A stretch of DNA of 64,000 bases from an uncultured Poribacteria bacterium (GCA_958295855.1 OY282383.1:3576481-3640480); one strand, 5' to 3'. Positions 26,662 through 35,979 are shown, counted from the stretch's first letter. Numbers and translations: made by a program. The notes: a model not told the origin generated them from the letters alone.

Positions 26662-27276
26662 TTACTCAGTGGGCATTTCTTTGTCTCGGATGGTGATGTT
26701 CGTAATTACGTCGTCCACTACGATGCTATCAACGACATCCATCCCACTGATGACGTTTCCGAAAATAGTGTAATCACTATCAAGAATCGTGTCCCCTCGG
26801 CAAATAAAGAATTCGGATGCATACGAAACACTTGCGCCTTCTTCTTTTGCCATAGCAACAACGCCTCGGGACATTTCTTGCGAACCGTTCTCAATGGGGA
26901 GTGTTTCTCCGGCGGCAAGCGCTGAGCCTGCCTGGATGAGGAGTTCTTCTGCGCGATTAAACTTCTCACCTTTGTAATACATCACCCGCGCGTTTTTGAT
27001 GAAATTCCTGGAAGTTTCCGGTGCTTCCGTTGCAAGAAATTCAAATTCAATGTTGCCTTTTGCTGTCTCAATGACAGCTACTACCATTGCTGGATCAATC
27101 TGCGGTTTTGCTTGGGTTACAGTTGTACCTGTGCCAGCGCGGCGTGCGCGCGGGGCAGGGGGCTTCTGATCTTCCTGAGCACAACTCAGCAGGAATGTAG
27201 CAAACATGCCTGCCAAAACTAAGAGTGCCGCGGATACAAACTGCCTGCGTTGGTTACTCTTCTGTCGCCTTAACAT
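26662..27276 (-). CDS. Cyclophilin-type peptidyl-prolyl isomerase, lipoprotein
   Basis: 204 residues. A lipobox (ATFLLSCAQ) near residue 32 predicts a lipoprotein. The cyclophilin fold is recognisable (VAVIETAKGNIEFEFLATEA, SRNFIKNARVMYYKGEKFNR, FFICRGDTILDSDYTIFG) but diverged: the usual GS-FFI becomes ASEFFICRG. It overlaps the end of the next cyclophilin by 23 bases, so the pair is coupled. Confidence 0.85.
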   Translation of the reverse strand: MLRRQKSNQRRQFVSAALLVLAGMFATFLLSCAQEDQKPPAPRARRAGTGTTVTQAKPQIDPAMVVAVIETAKGNIEFEFLATEAPETSRNFIKNARVMYYKGEKFNRAEELLIQAGSALAAGETLPIENGSQEMSRGVVAMAKEEGASVSYASEFFICRGDTILDSDYTIFGNVISGMDVVDSIVVDDVITNITIRDKEMPTE

Positions 27277-27820
27277 ATTTTGACTTCGCCTCCAATCGGA
27301 TTTTTGTCATGACATCGCCTATCGTGAGCTGATCGACGACATCCATCCCTTGAATTACACCGCCGAAGGTGGTGTACTGTCTGTCAAGATGGGGTTGCGG
27401 TTTCAGGCAGATATAGAACTGGCTCCCGGAGGAGTTCGGCGCGTTTGCCCGCGCCATCGCCACCGTCCCTCTTATGTGCGGCCGCTGATTTGGATTTGTG
27501 TACTCGTCCACAATAGTCCAACCGGGGCCACCGGTTCCATCGCCTTTCGGGCACCCGCCCTGAATAATATTCAAACCCGGTGCGTCAACTTTCCGATGAA
27601 ATGTTAAGCCATCGTAAAACTTCTGGGTAATTAACTTTTTGAAGTTTTCTACTGCCACGGGGGCAGAATCGGAGTAGAACTCGATCACGACTATGCCTTT
27701 GTCGGTTGTGATAACTGCCACCTGCTCTCGAGATGATTGATTCCCACCAAAGGGTAGCCCGCAACCGTTTAAGGTTAGTAACACAAGTAACGCTAGAAAT
27801 AGATAAGCCGATATTTTCAT
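27254..27820 (-). CDS. Cyclophilin-type peptidyl-prolyl isomerase, lipoprotein
   Basis: 188 residues with lipobox LLTLNGCG near residue 20, then a canonical cyclophilin: TFHRKVDAPGLNIIQGGCPK, GTVAMARANAPNSSGSQFYI and TTFGGVIQGMDVVD. It likely assists folding outside the cytoplasmic membrane. ATG at 27820 is set by the GGAGAGG just upstream. First gene of the two-cyclophilin pair. Confidence 0.9.
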   Translation of the reverse strand: MKISAYLFLALLVLLTLNGCGLPFGGNQSSREQVAVITTDKGIVVIEFYSDSAPVAVENFKKLITQKFYDGLTFHRKVDAPGLNIIQGGCPKGDGTGGPGWTIVDEYTNPNQRPHIRGTVAMARANAPNSSGSQFYICLKPQPHLDRQYTTFGGVIQGMDVVDQLTIGDVMTKIRLEAKSKYVKATEE

Positions 27821-27842
27821 CACCTCTCCTTTGCTGTGCCAG

Positions 27843-28592
27843 TTAGCGGGTTTTGAGGCGTGCCCAAACGGTTGCCAATTTGCCGTGTGCATTGACAGCA
27901 AGGGTTACCGGTTCATCCATATCCTTGAGCAACTCCTCCTTGGTTAAGGCGTAGTTGTACATTTTGATCTCATCAAGTACCCCAGTGAGAAAACGCACAC
28001 TTCCGCCGCGTGCTCCAATAAACAGTGGATCATTGTTGGGTTCCAGTTTCCCCTTACACGCCATCTCTGCTTCCAATTCGCCATCAATGTAGAGGCGGAT
28101 GGCATCGCCATCCCACGTTCCGGCGAGAAAATGCCATTTCCCATCCTGAATGCTGGGGCCGATATTATCGTCGTTACAGGGTTCTGGCAGGTCGAAGAAT
28201 TGAAGGATCGTGCCGCCGTTGTAAAGTGCAGCGAGGTTATACAGCCCTGCTACCCAAGCGGTACCTTTTTCAACGCCGCTCTGGATTGCTTCCCCGCCGT
28301 TGACAATCGCCCAGAATTCAATGGTGAGCTCATCAACAATATCGAGGCTTGCATGATCGGGAATTTGTGCCGAAGTTTTCCCATCAAACTCGACCGCTTG
28401 CCCGAAAACGCCTTCAATCAGTTCTGGATTGCCCTTAAAGGTTGCATCGTTCCCGAATTCGGACAGGTCTTTCGCCACTTTCCCATCCAGTTCATCAAAG
28501 GAGAGGTGCAGTACCAACTCTTGCGCAGCGCAGACACCTGTTATGGTTATCAAAATAAGAGAAAGTATCCCAAAAATAGCACTGTGTTTCAC
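27843..28592 (-). CDS. Secreted LamG/concanavalin-like domain protein
   Basis: 249 residues: signal peptide (FGILSLILITITGVCA), then a single LamG-like jelly-roll (LVLHLSFDELDGKVAKDLSE, AQIPDHASLDIVDELTIEFW, GTWDGDAIRLYIDGE, LDEIKMYNYALTKEE). Such domains bind glycans and are abundant in sponge-associated lineages. The start is taken as GTG at 28592, preceded by GGAGG 9 bases upstream; the longer frame begins in non-coding sequence. It lies 22 bases before the cyclophilin pair, same strand. Confidence 0.82.
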   Translation of the reverse strand: MKHSAIFGILSLILITITGVCAAQELVLHLSFDELDGKVAKDLSEFGNDATFKGNPELIEGVFGQAVEFDGKTSAQIPDHASLDIVDELTIEFWAIVNGGEAIQSGVEKGTAWVAGLYNLAALYNGGTILQFFDLPEPCNDDNIGPSIQDGKWHFLAGTWDGDAIRLYIDGELEAEMACKGKLEPNNDPLFIGARGGSVRFLTGVLDEIKMYNYALTKEELLKDMDEPVTLAVNAHGKLATVWARLKTR

Positions 28593-29111
28593 AACTCGAT
28601 TCCTCCATAAAATAGATGTTAATCTAATTGTAAGCGATATCCGTTTAGATGTCAACCCTTTTCTATATAGGGTTATAAGTTTCGCCCTTGGTTGAACAGC
28701 CATGAACGCTTAACACAATTTTAAGATAGCAAAAGTGAAAAAAAAAGTCAAGCGTTTAAATGTAAAGCAAAGACAAATTCTGCTAATTAAGGGCAGAATT
28801 TGGGAAATTTGAAAAATGCACGTCGCATTTGGGCGAGTACGCCGCAGAACGCGGTTAGAAATCGCGAAGAAACTCCTAGCAAAACCGTACAACCAGATGC
28901 GACAACGGGTGCTCACTGAGGCATCGCCCTACAAGAGAAGAGCGTGGTTAGAAACCACGCCTACAAGAGGAATGGAAGCACGTGGGGTGGAAATCTCGCT
29001 TTTTTATGTGACAAATGCAGTGTTAGTTGGTATAATAACATCAGCGGAAGTGAATTTAGGGCGTAGTTTGCAAGCCCATATTACAACTTGTGAAGAAAAA
29101 AAGAGGAGACT
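28593..29111. other. Divergent intergenic region with hairpins and promoter
   Basis: Contains a GCACGTCGCATTTGGGCG repeat unit near 28817, the hairpins CGCGGTTAGAAATCGCG near 28850 and GCGTGGTTAGAAACCACGC near 28945, and the promoter at 29008-29036. No gene. Confidence 0.7.
29008..29036 (+). promoter_or_regulatory. Promoter of the FGE-sialidase/PhyH operon
   Basis: GTGACA, 17 bases, TATAAT at 29031-29036, about 75 bases ahead of the ATG. Confidence 0.7.
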
Positions 29112-31175
29112 ATGCAAAAGTTGGCGATTGAAGGGCAGACACTTATGAATTCGATAGGGATGCAGTTTGTTAGAATTGAACCCGGTAGTTTTATGATGGG
29201 TTCAGAGAATGCATGTCTATCGGATGAACTAACAAATAGCAAGGCACACCTACGCGATGGCGATTGGGATGAGCATCCGGTGCATCGGGTGACACTCAGC
29301 ACACCGTTCTACATCGGCGTTTTTCAGGTAACGAACGCGCAGTATGAGGCATTTCAGCCTGCACATAGTGAACTCCGGGGGAAGCTGGGTTTTTCGCGGG
29401 AAGATGATGAAGCTGTCGTGTTCGTGGACTGGCACGATGCCACGCACTTCTGCGAATGGCTCTCCGCGCAAGAAAACCTCCCGTACCGATTGCCAACGGA
29501 GGCAGAATGGGAATATGCATGCCGCGCAGGTACAACAACCCATTTTCATACCGGTGATACCTTGCCGCCTGAATTCCATAAAAACGTTGGCGAGAGTTGG
29601 TACCCAGATGCAGGCCGGAGTCGCGGGGCAGAAGAAATTATGTCTTTACATGTCGGATGCACAACACCGAACGCGTGGGGTGTATACGATATGCACGGCA
29701 ATGTGGAGGAATGGTGCCAGGATTGGTATGGACAGTACGAGCCGCATCCACAAGTTGACCCGGGCGGAAGGGAAGCGGGGCTGTATCGTGTGACACGGGG
29801 CGGCAGCCATTCGACGCTGCTCTGTTATCTGCGTTCCGCCAATCGGATGGGGGCAGTGCCTGAAGATAAACACTGGTACATCGGGTTTCGAGTCGTCTGT
29901 GGTGTAATGCCAGATACATCGCCGATACCGGCTTCAAAGGTGGCATTATGGGGACGTAATGTCAAACAGGTGAGCGAAACGGCAGCGGATGCACGCTTGG
30001 ACGTTTCCATATTACTGGGGGCGCCTACGGAGGGAACACCCTATTTTGCGGAGCCCCTTACATACATTAAAATTCCGGAAGGTTCAAATGGACCGCTTTT
30101 TTCAGCGCATAACCACGTACCGGCGATAGTAGAATGCCCGAACGGAGATATGTTTGCGGCGTGGTATTCATGCGTGACAGAGCGGGGCCGCGAGTTGACG
30201 GTTGCCGCGAGTCGATTGCGCTTTGGTGAAACAGAATGGGATGCGGCCGAGCCGTTTTGGGGGCCGCCCGACCGGAACAATCATGCAACTTCTCTATGGC
30301 GCGATGAAAATGGGCGGATTTATCATTTCAACGGGCTCTCCGCTGCTGCGACGTGGGGGCCGTTGGCGTTGGTGATGCGGTATTCCGATGATAACGGCGC
30401 GACTTGGTCGACACCGCGTTTTATCTCACCGGAACATCATCTCCGACACATGCCGATTGCCTCTGTTTTCCGAAGGCAGGATGGCTCTATACTCCTCGCC
30501 TGCGATGCGGTGAGCGGTGGCGACGGCGGTACTGCTGTATGGCTCAGCGATGATAACGGCGACACATGGTACGATCCGGGGGCCGGACAACCCGTTCCTG
30601 AATTTGCCGCAGGAAAAAGCGGCGGCTGGATAGCGGGTATTCACGCCGCTGTGGTTGAACTTACGGATGGAAGACTGATGGCTTACGGCAGAGGCGATAC
30701 AATTGACGGACGGATGCCGAAGAGCCTCTCTTCAGATGGTGGCAAGACGTGGCATTACAGCGCGAGTCCTTTTCCACCAGTTGCCGGTGGGCAACGGTGC
30801 GTGCTGCTAAGACTCCAGGAGGGCCCGATTTTTTGCGCCTCCTTTACAGGCGCTCGGCGGGCACCGACACCGATGCCGATTGTCGATGCCTCTGGAAATG
30901 AACGCCTCGTCACGGGGCTCTTCGGTGCGTTGTCTTATGACGATGGCGACACGTGGGAACATACCCGTTTGATTACAGATGACAGCGAAGACCGGGACAT
31001 CGAAACGATGGATGGGCGGCTCTTTAAAATGGGGTTGCACAGTGCTGAACCGGGCGGTTACCTCGCCGTTTGCCAAGGCAAAAACGGAATAATTCACTTG
31101 ATTAGCAGTCGACAACATTATCGATTTAACCTTGCGTGGTTGAAAGAATTACCACCGTCGAAAGTGAGGAATTAA
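29112..31175 (+). CDS. Fusion of a formylglycine-generating-enzyme-like domain and a sialidase-like propeller
   Basis: 687 residues. Residues 1-275 form a SUMF1/FGE-type domain (FVRIEPGSFMMGSEN, YRLPTEAEWEYACRAGT, WGVYDMHGNVEEWCQDWYG, RVTRGGSHST, IGFRVVCG). The two active-site cysteines of true FGE (three and eight residues after GGS) are not in place; one Cys occurs six residues after. A linker at about 294-308 is shared with another protein (see the repeat at 29991-30036). Residues 310-687 are a sialidase-like beta-propeller with four Asp-boxes (SDDNGATW, SDDNGDTW, SSDGGKTW, YDDGDTW). GAGGAGAC precedes the ATG. No signal peptide. The dioxygenase gene begins one base after its stop. Confidence 0.88.
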   Translation: MQKLAIEGQTLMNSIGMQFVRIEPGSFMMGSENACLSDELTNSKAHLRDGDWDEHPVHRVTLSTPFYIGVFQVTNAQYEAFQPAHSELRGKLGFSREDDEAVVFVDWHDATHFCEWLSAQENLPYRLPTEAEWEYACRAGTTTHFHTGDTLPPEFHKNVGESWYPDAGRSRGAEEIMSLHVGCTTPNAWGVYDMHGNVEEWCQDWYGQYEPHPQVDPGGREAGLYRVTRGGSHSTLLCYLRSANRMGAVPEDKHWYIGFRVVCGVMPDTSPIPASKVALWGRNVKQVSETAADARLDVSILLGAPTEGTPYFAEPLTYIKIPEGSNGPLFSAHNHVPAIVECPNGDMFAAWYSCVTERGRELTVAASRLRFGETEWDAAEPFWGPPDRNNHATSLWRDENGRIYHFNGLSAAATWGPLALVMRYSDDNGATWSTPRFISPEHHLRHMPIASVFRRQDGSILLACDAVSGGDGGTAVWLSDDNGDTWYDPGAGQPVPEFAAGKSGGWIAGIHAAVVELTDGRLMAYGRGDTIDGRMPKSLSSDGGKTWHYSASPFPPVAGGQRCVLLRLQEGPIFCASFTGARRAPTPMPIVDASGNERLVTGLFGALSYDDGDTWEHTRLITDDSEDRDIETMDGRLFKMGLHSAEPGGYLAVCQGKNGIIHLISSRQHYRFNLAWLKELPPSKVRN
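29991..30036. repeat. In-frame repeat GGACGTTTCCATAT..., copy 1
   Basis: The stretch from GCACG through GGACGTTTCCATAT to GGCGCCTACGG matches 39504-39545 inside the UxaA-like gene. It encodes LDVSILLGAPTEG here and VDVSISPAAPTG there. In both cases it lies in an inter-domain linker. Confidence 0.7.
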
Positions 31176-31176
31176 C

Positions 31177-32067
31177 ATGAAACTCCCCTTTTTGCATCAG
31201 GAAGTGGAAGTGAGTACTGATTTGCGCGAGAGCAATACCCTACTCAATAACGCTGAAGCTCTTCAGGAGCGGATGGAGGAGGAGGGGTATCTGCTTATTC
31301 GTGGGCTACACGACCGGGAGGCAGTACTTGCTGCGCGGCGGCAGATTCTGGAGAAACTGGCAGCGAAAGGAATGCTCGCTCCCAATACGCCGTTGATGGA
31401 CGGCATCTTCAACCCGGATTACCCAGAACCTACGTCCACTGGTTCAATGGGAAATAAGGCGTTGACGCAGATGCCGGCATTCAAAGCGGTGGTTGAGGGC
31501 ACACCGGTGATGAACTTCTTTAGGCAGTTCCTCGGTGGTGACGCGCTGACGTTTGATTTTAAATGGCTCCGTACCGCAGGCCCCGGCGCAGGTTCCCCCA
31601 TTCATTGCGATATCGTCTTTATGGGCAGAGGGACGCAAAATCTTTACTCCTGCTGGACACCCTTCGGCGATGTGTCGTTGGATATGGGCCCTATCGTTTT
31701 CTGTCTCGCATCTAACCGATTTGAACAAGTGCGGGCGACTTATGGACAGGCGGATGTTGACCGGGACCTCATTGAGGGACACTTCAGCGATAATCCGCTT
31801 GAAATTGTCGAGAAATTTGGGGGCCGCTGGGCGACGACAACCTTTTCAGCGGGCGACGTGATTATTTTCAGTATGTTCCTCATGCACGCCTCCCTGCTCA
31901 ACACTTCCGACAAAATTCGGATAACGGCGGATACCCGCTATCAGCTCGCTGCGGAACCGGCAGATGAACGATGGATTGGCGAAAAACCGAAGGGGCATTA
32001 CGCGTGGAAGAAGAACGAGGTAGAGATTGAACGGTTGGAGGAGTCGCGACAAAGGTGGGGAGTCTAA
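31177..32067 (+). CDS. Phytanoyl-CoA dioxygenase (PhyH) family protein
   Basis: A 296-residue Fe(II)/2-oxoglutarate oxygenase. The HxD metal motif is in GSPIHCDIVFMG (about residue 142) and the distal His in FSMFLMHASLLNTS (about 236), followed by the RITADTRYQ segment that binds 2-oxoglutarate. Its ATG is one base after the stop of the fusion gene, so they are coupled. Substrate unknown. Confidence 0.88.
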   Translation: MKLPFLHQEVEVSTDLRESNTLLNNAEALQERMEEEGYLLIRGLHDREAVLAARRQILEKLAAKGMLAPNTPLMDGIFNPDYPEPTSTGSMGNKALTQMPAFKAVVEGTPVMNFFRQFLGGDALTFDFKWLRTAGPGAGSPIHCDIVFMGRGTQNLYSCWTPFGDVSLDMGPIVFCLASNRFEQVRATYGQADVDRDLIEGHFSDNPLEIVEKFGGRWATTTFSAGDVIIFSMFLMHASLLNTSDKIRITADTRYQLAAEPADERWIGEKPKGHYAWKKNEVEIERLEESRQRWGV

Positions 32068-32141
32068 CTTATACCAAGTTTGTAGGGGCAGGTCTTGTGC
32101 CTGCCTAGCGAACAACTTTTGCGGCGTATTTGCGGCGTAAT

Positions 32142-32178
32142 GGTATCGGTTTCCCCTGCTTTGCAGGGATAATATACC
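32142..32178. repeat. CCCCTGC-TTT-GCAGGGA palindromic element
   Basis: GGTATCGGTTT...ATATACC form, flanked by GCGGCGTAAT and CACTGCGCCC, then two GACGTGCAT units (32196-32225). It sits between the dioxygenase and the PLD gene. Confidence 0.85.
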
Positions 32179-32338
32179 ACTGCGCCCATAAGCGACGTGC
32201 ATTTCGCCCATAAGCACCGTGCATTTTTATTTCTTACATTGCGAAAACAAGCGGAGACAGCCCACCCACCCTGTATCCATCTTACAAGGAAAACTCAGTT
32301 GGGCGTATCCCCACCTTGTAGGAAAAACCGAGGCAAAT

Positions 32339-33439
32339 ATGGATATTTATTCTGATTCAAGCGTAGATAGTGCGAAACCCGAGAAGGGTCGCGCGAAATT
32401 TATACCGTTCCTTCTGATTTTATGCGGCGCTGTTGCGCTCGGCTTCGGCCTTAGGTATTACAACGAGAAACCCCAAGAAGCGACTGGTGCCTCATGGGAG
32501 GTGTACTTTAGCGAGGTGTATGCAGGGAGGCTTGCTGAAGATAATCCTTACTCTCTTGAAAGACAGCTTGTTACCAAACTCACCACAGCGACAGCACAGA
32601 TTGATGCAGCACTTTATCAGTTGAATTCTGCACCGATAACTGATGCTTTCATTGAGGCACACCGCCGCGGCGTGAGGGTTAGGCTTGTCACCGAAACCGA
32701 TTATATAGACGAATCGCAAATTAAACGGTTGCAAGCGGCAGGCATTCCTGTTGCTGACGATGCAGGACATGATGGCCTAATGCACCACAAATTTATCGTG
32801 ATTGACGAACGATATGTCTGGACAGGCTCCTATAACATTACCTATAACGGCGCGTACAAGAACAATAATAATGTCATCTGGATCGATTCGGTGTCGCTCG
32901 CGTATAACTTCACACAAGAATTTCGGGAGATGTTTCTTGCCAAACAGTTCGGTAAGTCATCTGATCCGTTTGTTCAATATCCGCACGTGACGCTAAGCGA
33001 TGGCACACAGATTTCTACCTATTTCGCGCCAGAAAATGCGACTATCCGACCGTTATTGAAGGAGATTGCGTCTGCGAAACGGTCTATTCATTTCATGGCG
33101 TTTTCGTTTACGCATGATGCGCTGGGACAGGCGATGCGAGACAGCTTTAAATCCGGGGTGGCGGTGCAGGGCGTATTTGAAGAACGCCAGGTTAATGCGT
33201 ACTCCGAATATGAGTCAATGAAAGGTGCGGGAATCCCTGTTATTCAGGATAGGAATACAGGCAGTATGCACCACAAGGTGATTATTATTGATGAAGAGAC
33301 GGTGATTACTGGTTCGTACAACTTCTCCAAAAATGCTGAGACGCGAAACAGCGAGAACCTGCTCATCATCAGGGAAAATCACGATATTGCGCGGGCATAT
33401 CTGGCGGAGTTTGATAGAATTTTTCCGACAAAAAATTAA
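32339..33439 (+). CDS. Membrane-anchored phospholipase D-like protein (two HKD motifs)
   Basis: 366 residues: an N-terminal membrane anchor (FIPFLLILCGAVALGFGL) and two PLD repeats, HHKFIVIDERYVWTGSYN (about residue 148) and HHKVIIIDEETVITGSYN (about 310), each with the HxKxxxxD core. The family includes nucleases such as Nuc as well as phospholipases. ATG at 32339 follows GAGG 5 bases upstream. Its stop shares TTAA (33436-33439) with the stop of the convergent HtrA-like gene. Confidence 0.9.
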   Translation: MDIYSDSSVDSAKPEKGRAKFIPFLLILCGAVALGFGLRYYNEKPQEATGASWEVYFSEVYAGRLAEDNPYSLERQLVTKLTTATAQIDAALYQLNSAPITDAFIEAHRRGVRVRLVTETDYIDESQIKRLQAAGIPVADDAGHDGLMHHKFIVIDERYVWTGSYNITYNGAYKNNNNVIWIDSVSLAYNFTQEFREMFLAKQFGKSSDPFVQYPHVTLSDGTQISTYFAPENATIRPLLKEIASAKRSIHFMAFSFTHDALGQAMRDSFKSGVAVQGVFEERQVNAYSEYESMKGAGIPVIQDRNTGSMHHKVIIIDEETVITGSYNFSKNAETRNSENLLIIRENHDIARAYLAEFDRIFPTKN

Positions 33440-34599
33440 CGTTCGCCCAGCGTTACGGTATAGTGCTGTTCTCGCCCGTTTCTGTAGATTTTAAGAATAA
33501 TGTCTGTATTTGGCATGGTGCTCCCCACACATCTCAAAAGTTCGCCGTAGGTTTGCACAGGTGCATTGTTGAATTCAAGGATAATGTCTTCCGCGAGAAG
33601 GCCGCTCTTGTGTGCGGGGCTATCTTCAATCACCTCTGTAACGTAGATGCCGAATTCACCTGCTTCAATCTGCACGCCGAGCCAGCCGCGCGCCACCTTG
33701 CCCTGTTTTATAATTTCTGTAGCAACAGCCTTAACTGTCTCTATAGGGATGGCAAAAGTGATTTCTTGATTATTCCATACCTGCGTTGAGGATAAATGGC
33801 TGTTTCCTCCGCTTTGCGGGGGGGCATGCCCCATGCCGAAAAGTTGTGTGATGTCGTCATTCACCACTTGCGGCAAAATGGCATTCAGGTGAGGGTTCCA
33901 CCCGGTGGGTTCAGTGAGGACAGCGAGTATCATTCCAACCACCTCTCCTGCTGTGTTTACCACTGCACCACCGCTGTTACCCGGTGTAACTGGGGCATTG
34001 ATTTTGATGAGTTTCGCACAGAACTGGTCTGGCAAGGTGTCCCAACCGCTGACAATACCGAACGAGATAATTGGGTTATTGCCGTACGAACTGCCCATTG
34101 TGACAACCCAAGAACCGGTATTAATTTTTGAGGAATCGCCCCGCTTTAACCGCACTGGTACTTTGCGTTCAACCTGAAGCACGGCAATATCGGTAAGTAC
34201 ATCTACCCCAAGCAGTTTTGCGGGGGAAACCGTGCTGTCGTTGAAAATGACTTCAATCTTATTAGCGTCCATATCAAGCATCGTTGTCACAACGTGTCCG
34301 TCGGTGTCAATCACGATACCTGAACCGATGTTTTGACGGGTAATCAACAATTTCTTGCTCAAGGAAGTTGCCCCCGCTTTGCGGGGGTTACTACCCTTTT
34401 CGGGCTGGAGTTGTAGTGCTGTGCCGTGTGTCGAGACGACTTTAACAACGGCGGGCCGTGCAGATGTAACTACCTTCTGAAATTCTTTTTCAAGCAACTG
34501 GAGTACGTTTTCCTTTGCGAAACTCGGTGCGACTGCATAGAAAACGAGACTGAGCAGTGCTATTACGAATTGTATCTGTTTCAATTTTTCTGAACGCAT
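33436..34599 (-). CDS. HtrA/DegP-like protein with PDZ domain, catalytic His apparently lost
   Basis: 387 residues: signal peptide (FVIALLSLVFYAVAPSFA), trypsin-like domain, one PDZ domain (RGWLGVQIEAGEFGIYVTEV). The Asp (VLTDIAVLQV) and Ser (VTPGNSGGAVVN) of the triad are present, but where HtrA has TN-HV the sequence reads DGHVVTTMLDMD, so the His is missing and the protein is probably non-proteolytic. Two palindromic repeats are inserted in frame: 34363-34396 (GSNPRKAGATS) and 33799-33832 (MGHAPPQSGGNSH). ATG at 34599 has AAGGA 7 bases upstream. It follows an ECF sigma/anti-sigma pair on the same strand. Confidence 0.85.
   Translation of the reverse strand: MRSEKLKQIQFVIALLSLVFYAVAPSFAKENVLQLLEKEFQKVVTSARPAVVKVVSTHGTALQLQPEKGSNPRKAGATSLSKKLLITRQNIGSGIVIDTDGHVVTTMLDMDANKIEVIFNDSTVSPAKLLGVDVLTDIAVLQVERKVPVRLKRGDSSKINTGSWVVTMGSSYGNNPIISFGIVSGWDTLPDQFCAKLIKINAPVTPGNSGGAVVNTAGEVVGMILAVLTEPTGWNPHLNAILPQVVNDDITQLFGMGHAPPQSGGNSHLSSTQVWNNQEITFAIPIETVKAVATEIIKQGKVARGWLGVQIEAGEFGIYVTEVIEDSPAHKSGLLAEDIILEFNNAPVQTYGELLRCVGSTMPNTDIILKIYRNGREQHYTVTLGER
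33799..33832. repeat. CCTCCGC-TTT-GCGGGGG palindromic element inside htrA-like gene
   Basis: In frame, encoding GMGHAPPQSGGNS, about residues 255-266 between the protease core and the PDZ domain. Confidence 0.8.
34363..34396. repeat. CCCCCGC-TTT-GCGGGGG palindromic element inside htrA-like gene
   Basis: In frame, encoding GSNPRKAGATS, about residues 68-79, in the region before the first protease strands. The same reading (PRKAG) occurs in the UxaA-like protein. Confidence 0.85.
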
Positions 34600-34807
34600 G
34601 CGTTTATCCTTTTTTCGTCTTTTCGTCATTCCGTGCGGAGAAATCAGAATGCATCATAGTTCTGACGTTGCACTATAGAGCTCGTCCGAGGTTTTTTATG
34701 CAAGGCTTACCTAAGAGCCCTCCGACGAGATCTCCAATAGATTTCCAACTACAGCAGAAAGCAGAGTACTCCGCAAGGAATGTTAAGGTATGTTAAAAAA
34801 CCAGATA

Positions 34808-35374
34808 TTATAACCCTCCCCGGGTCGGTGTACTGGCATAACTTACCGTCTTTAGGACATAATGCTGTTGCATCGGTTGGGAAGACATAGAACTTCCGGG
34901 CGAGAATTGTCTGCTGTTGTTTAACGTCGGTACAGCAGACAACCCGGTACGCAAGGGACGAGTTACCTGTCCTTCCTGTTGAGATGTTTGGGTATCGCGT
35001 ATCGCTGTTGGGCGAGCGTTCCAATCGACTATGTCCCTGTGATAAAAATAGATGCTGGCAGCGGCGAAAATCAATAACATCATGCCGCTGAATGCCCACC
35101 TAGGTCGGTTGACTACCTGTATCAGCTGTCTCCAGAAAGAGAGCCTTTCGGGTTGTTCTTCAGCAAGTCGCTGCTGTAACGCCGGCATAAAGTAGGGGGA
35201 GGTACCAATTTGCGGCAATTGCTGTGCCGCTATCACAGATTCCTGAAATAGGGCGTGCTCGTGCCGACACCCCTCGCATGCCGCGAGGTGGGCTTCAAAA
35301 GCCTGTAACGTTTGATAATCCAGTGCATCTTCAAAATGAGCAGAGAAGTGTTCCTCAGCTTGTAAACAGTTCAT
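34808..35374 (-). CDS. Anti-sigma factor with zinc-binding N-terminus
   Basis: 188 residues. A zinc-type anti-sigma domain (MNCLQAEEHFSAHFEDAL, then HLAACEGC matching HxxxCxxC) lies before one membrane helix (FSGMMLLIFAAASIYFY, about residue 95) and an extracytoplasmic tail. Its ATG overlaps the sigma factor stop (35371-35374), so production is coupled. It should hold the sigma factor at the membrane until a signal releases it. Confidence 0.88.
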   Translation of the reverse strand: MNCLQAEEHFSAHFEDALDYQTLQAFEAHLAACEGCRHEHALFQESVIAAQQLPQIGTSPYFMPALQQRLAEEQPERLSFWRQLIQVVNRPRWAFSGMMLLIFAAASIYFYHRDIVDWNARPTAIRDTQTSQQEGQVTRPLRTGLSAVPTLNNSRQFSPGSSMSSQPMQQHYVLKTVSYASTPTRGGL

Positions 35375-35979
35375 AATGGCTCCATAAAAGATTTTAATTT
35401 ATCCTTAAGCATTAGCCGAGCTCGGTTGATGCGGGATTTGGTTGTGCCGCTTCGGAGCTCGAGCACTTTGCTAATCTCGTCATAACTTAGCCCTTGGATA
35501 TCCCGGAGGACAAGCGGCAGTCTATACTCTTCAGGCAATTCTGCGATTGCTTTTTGGACAGCTTTGCGTAACTCCTTGCGTTCCAGCTGGACATCTGGTT
35601 GGAAGGAGGCATCGGCAGGCGCGCTCGCAATCAGGTCAACTTGTTCGGTGTCCCCGTCAGCGTCCCTTCCGTTGCTGACGACGTTCTCAACGCGGTACCG
35701 GTCGCGCCGCCCTCGGTTTCGCAGCTCATTTTTGCACAGGTTAGAAGCAATGTGATACATCCAGGTGTTAAAGCGTGCGCGTCCCGGTTGGTAGCGGTGC
35801 GCTGCTTTAAACATGCGAATGAACGTCTCCTGAGCCAGGTCCTCGGCACTATCTCTATCATTGATGAACCGAGCGATGAAATTGATCAGCGGCTGCTGAT
35901 GTCGGCGCACCAAGAGCGTAAATGCGCCCTCATCGCCTTTTTGGAAGCGTTGCATTAACTCATCGTCTAATTCAGACAT
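35371..35979 (-). CDS. ECF-type RNA polymerase sigma factor (RpoE-like)
   Basis: 202 residues. Region 2 is clear (AFTLLVRRHQQPLINFIARF, DSAEDLAQETFIRMFKAAHR, FNTWMYHIASN) and region 4 ends with LPLVLRDIQGLSYDEISKVL and GTTKSRINRAR. ATG at 35979 is set by GGAGG 6 bases upstream. With the coupled anti-sigma and the HtrA-like gene downstream it forms a sigma-E-style envelope module. Confidence 0.92.
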   Translation of the reverse strand: MSELDDELMQRFQKGDEGAFTLLVRRHQQPLINFIARFINDRDSAEDLAQETFIRMFKAAHRYQPGRARFNTWMYHIASNLCKNELRNRGRRDRYRVENVVSNGRDADGDTEQVDLIASAPADASFQPDVQLERKELRKAVQKAIAELPEEYRLPLVLRDIQGLSYDEISKVLELRSGTTKSRINRARLMLKDKLKSFMEPL

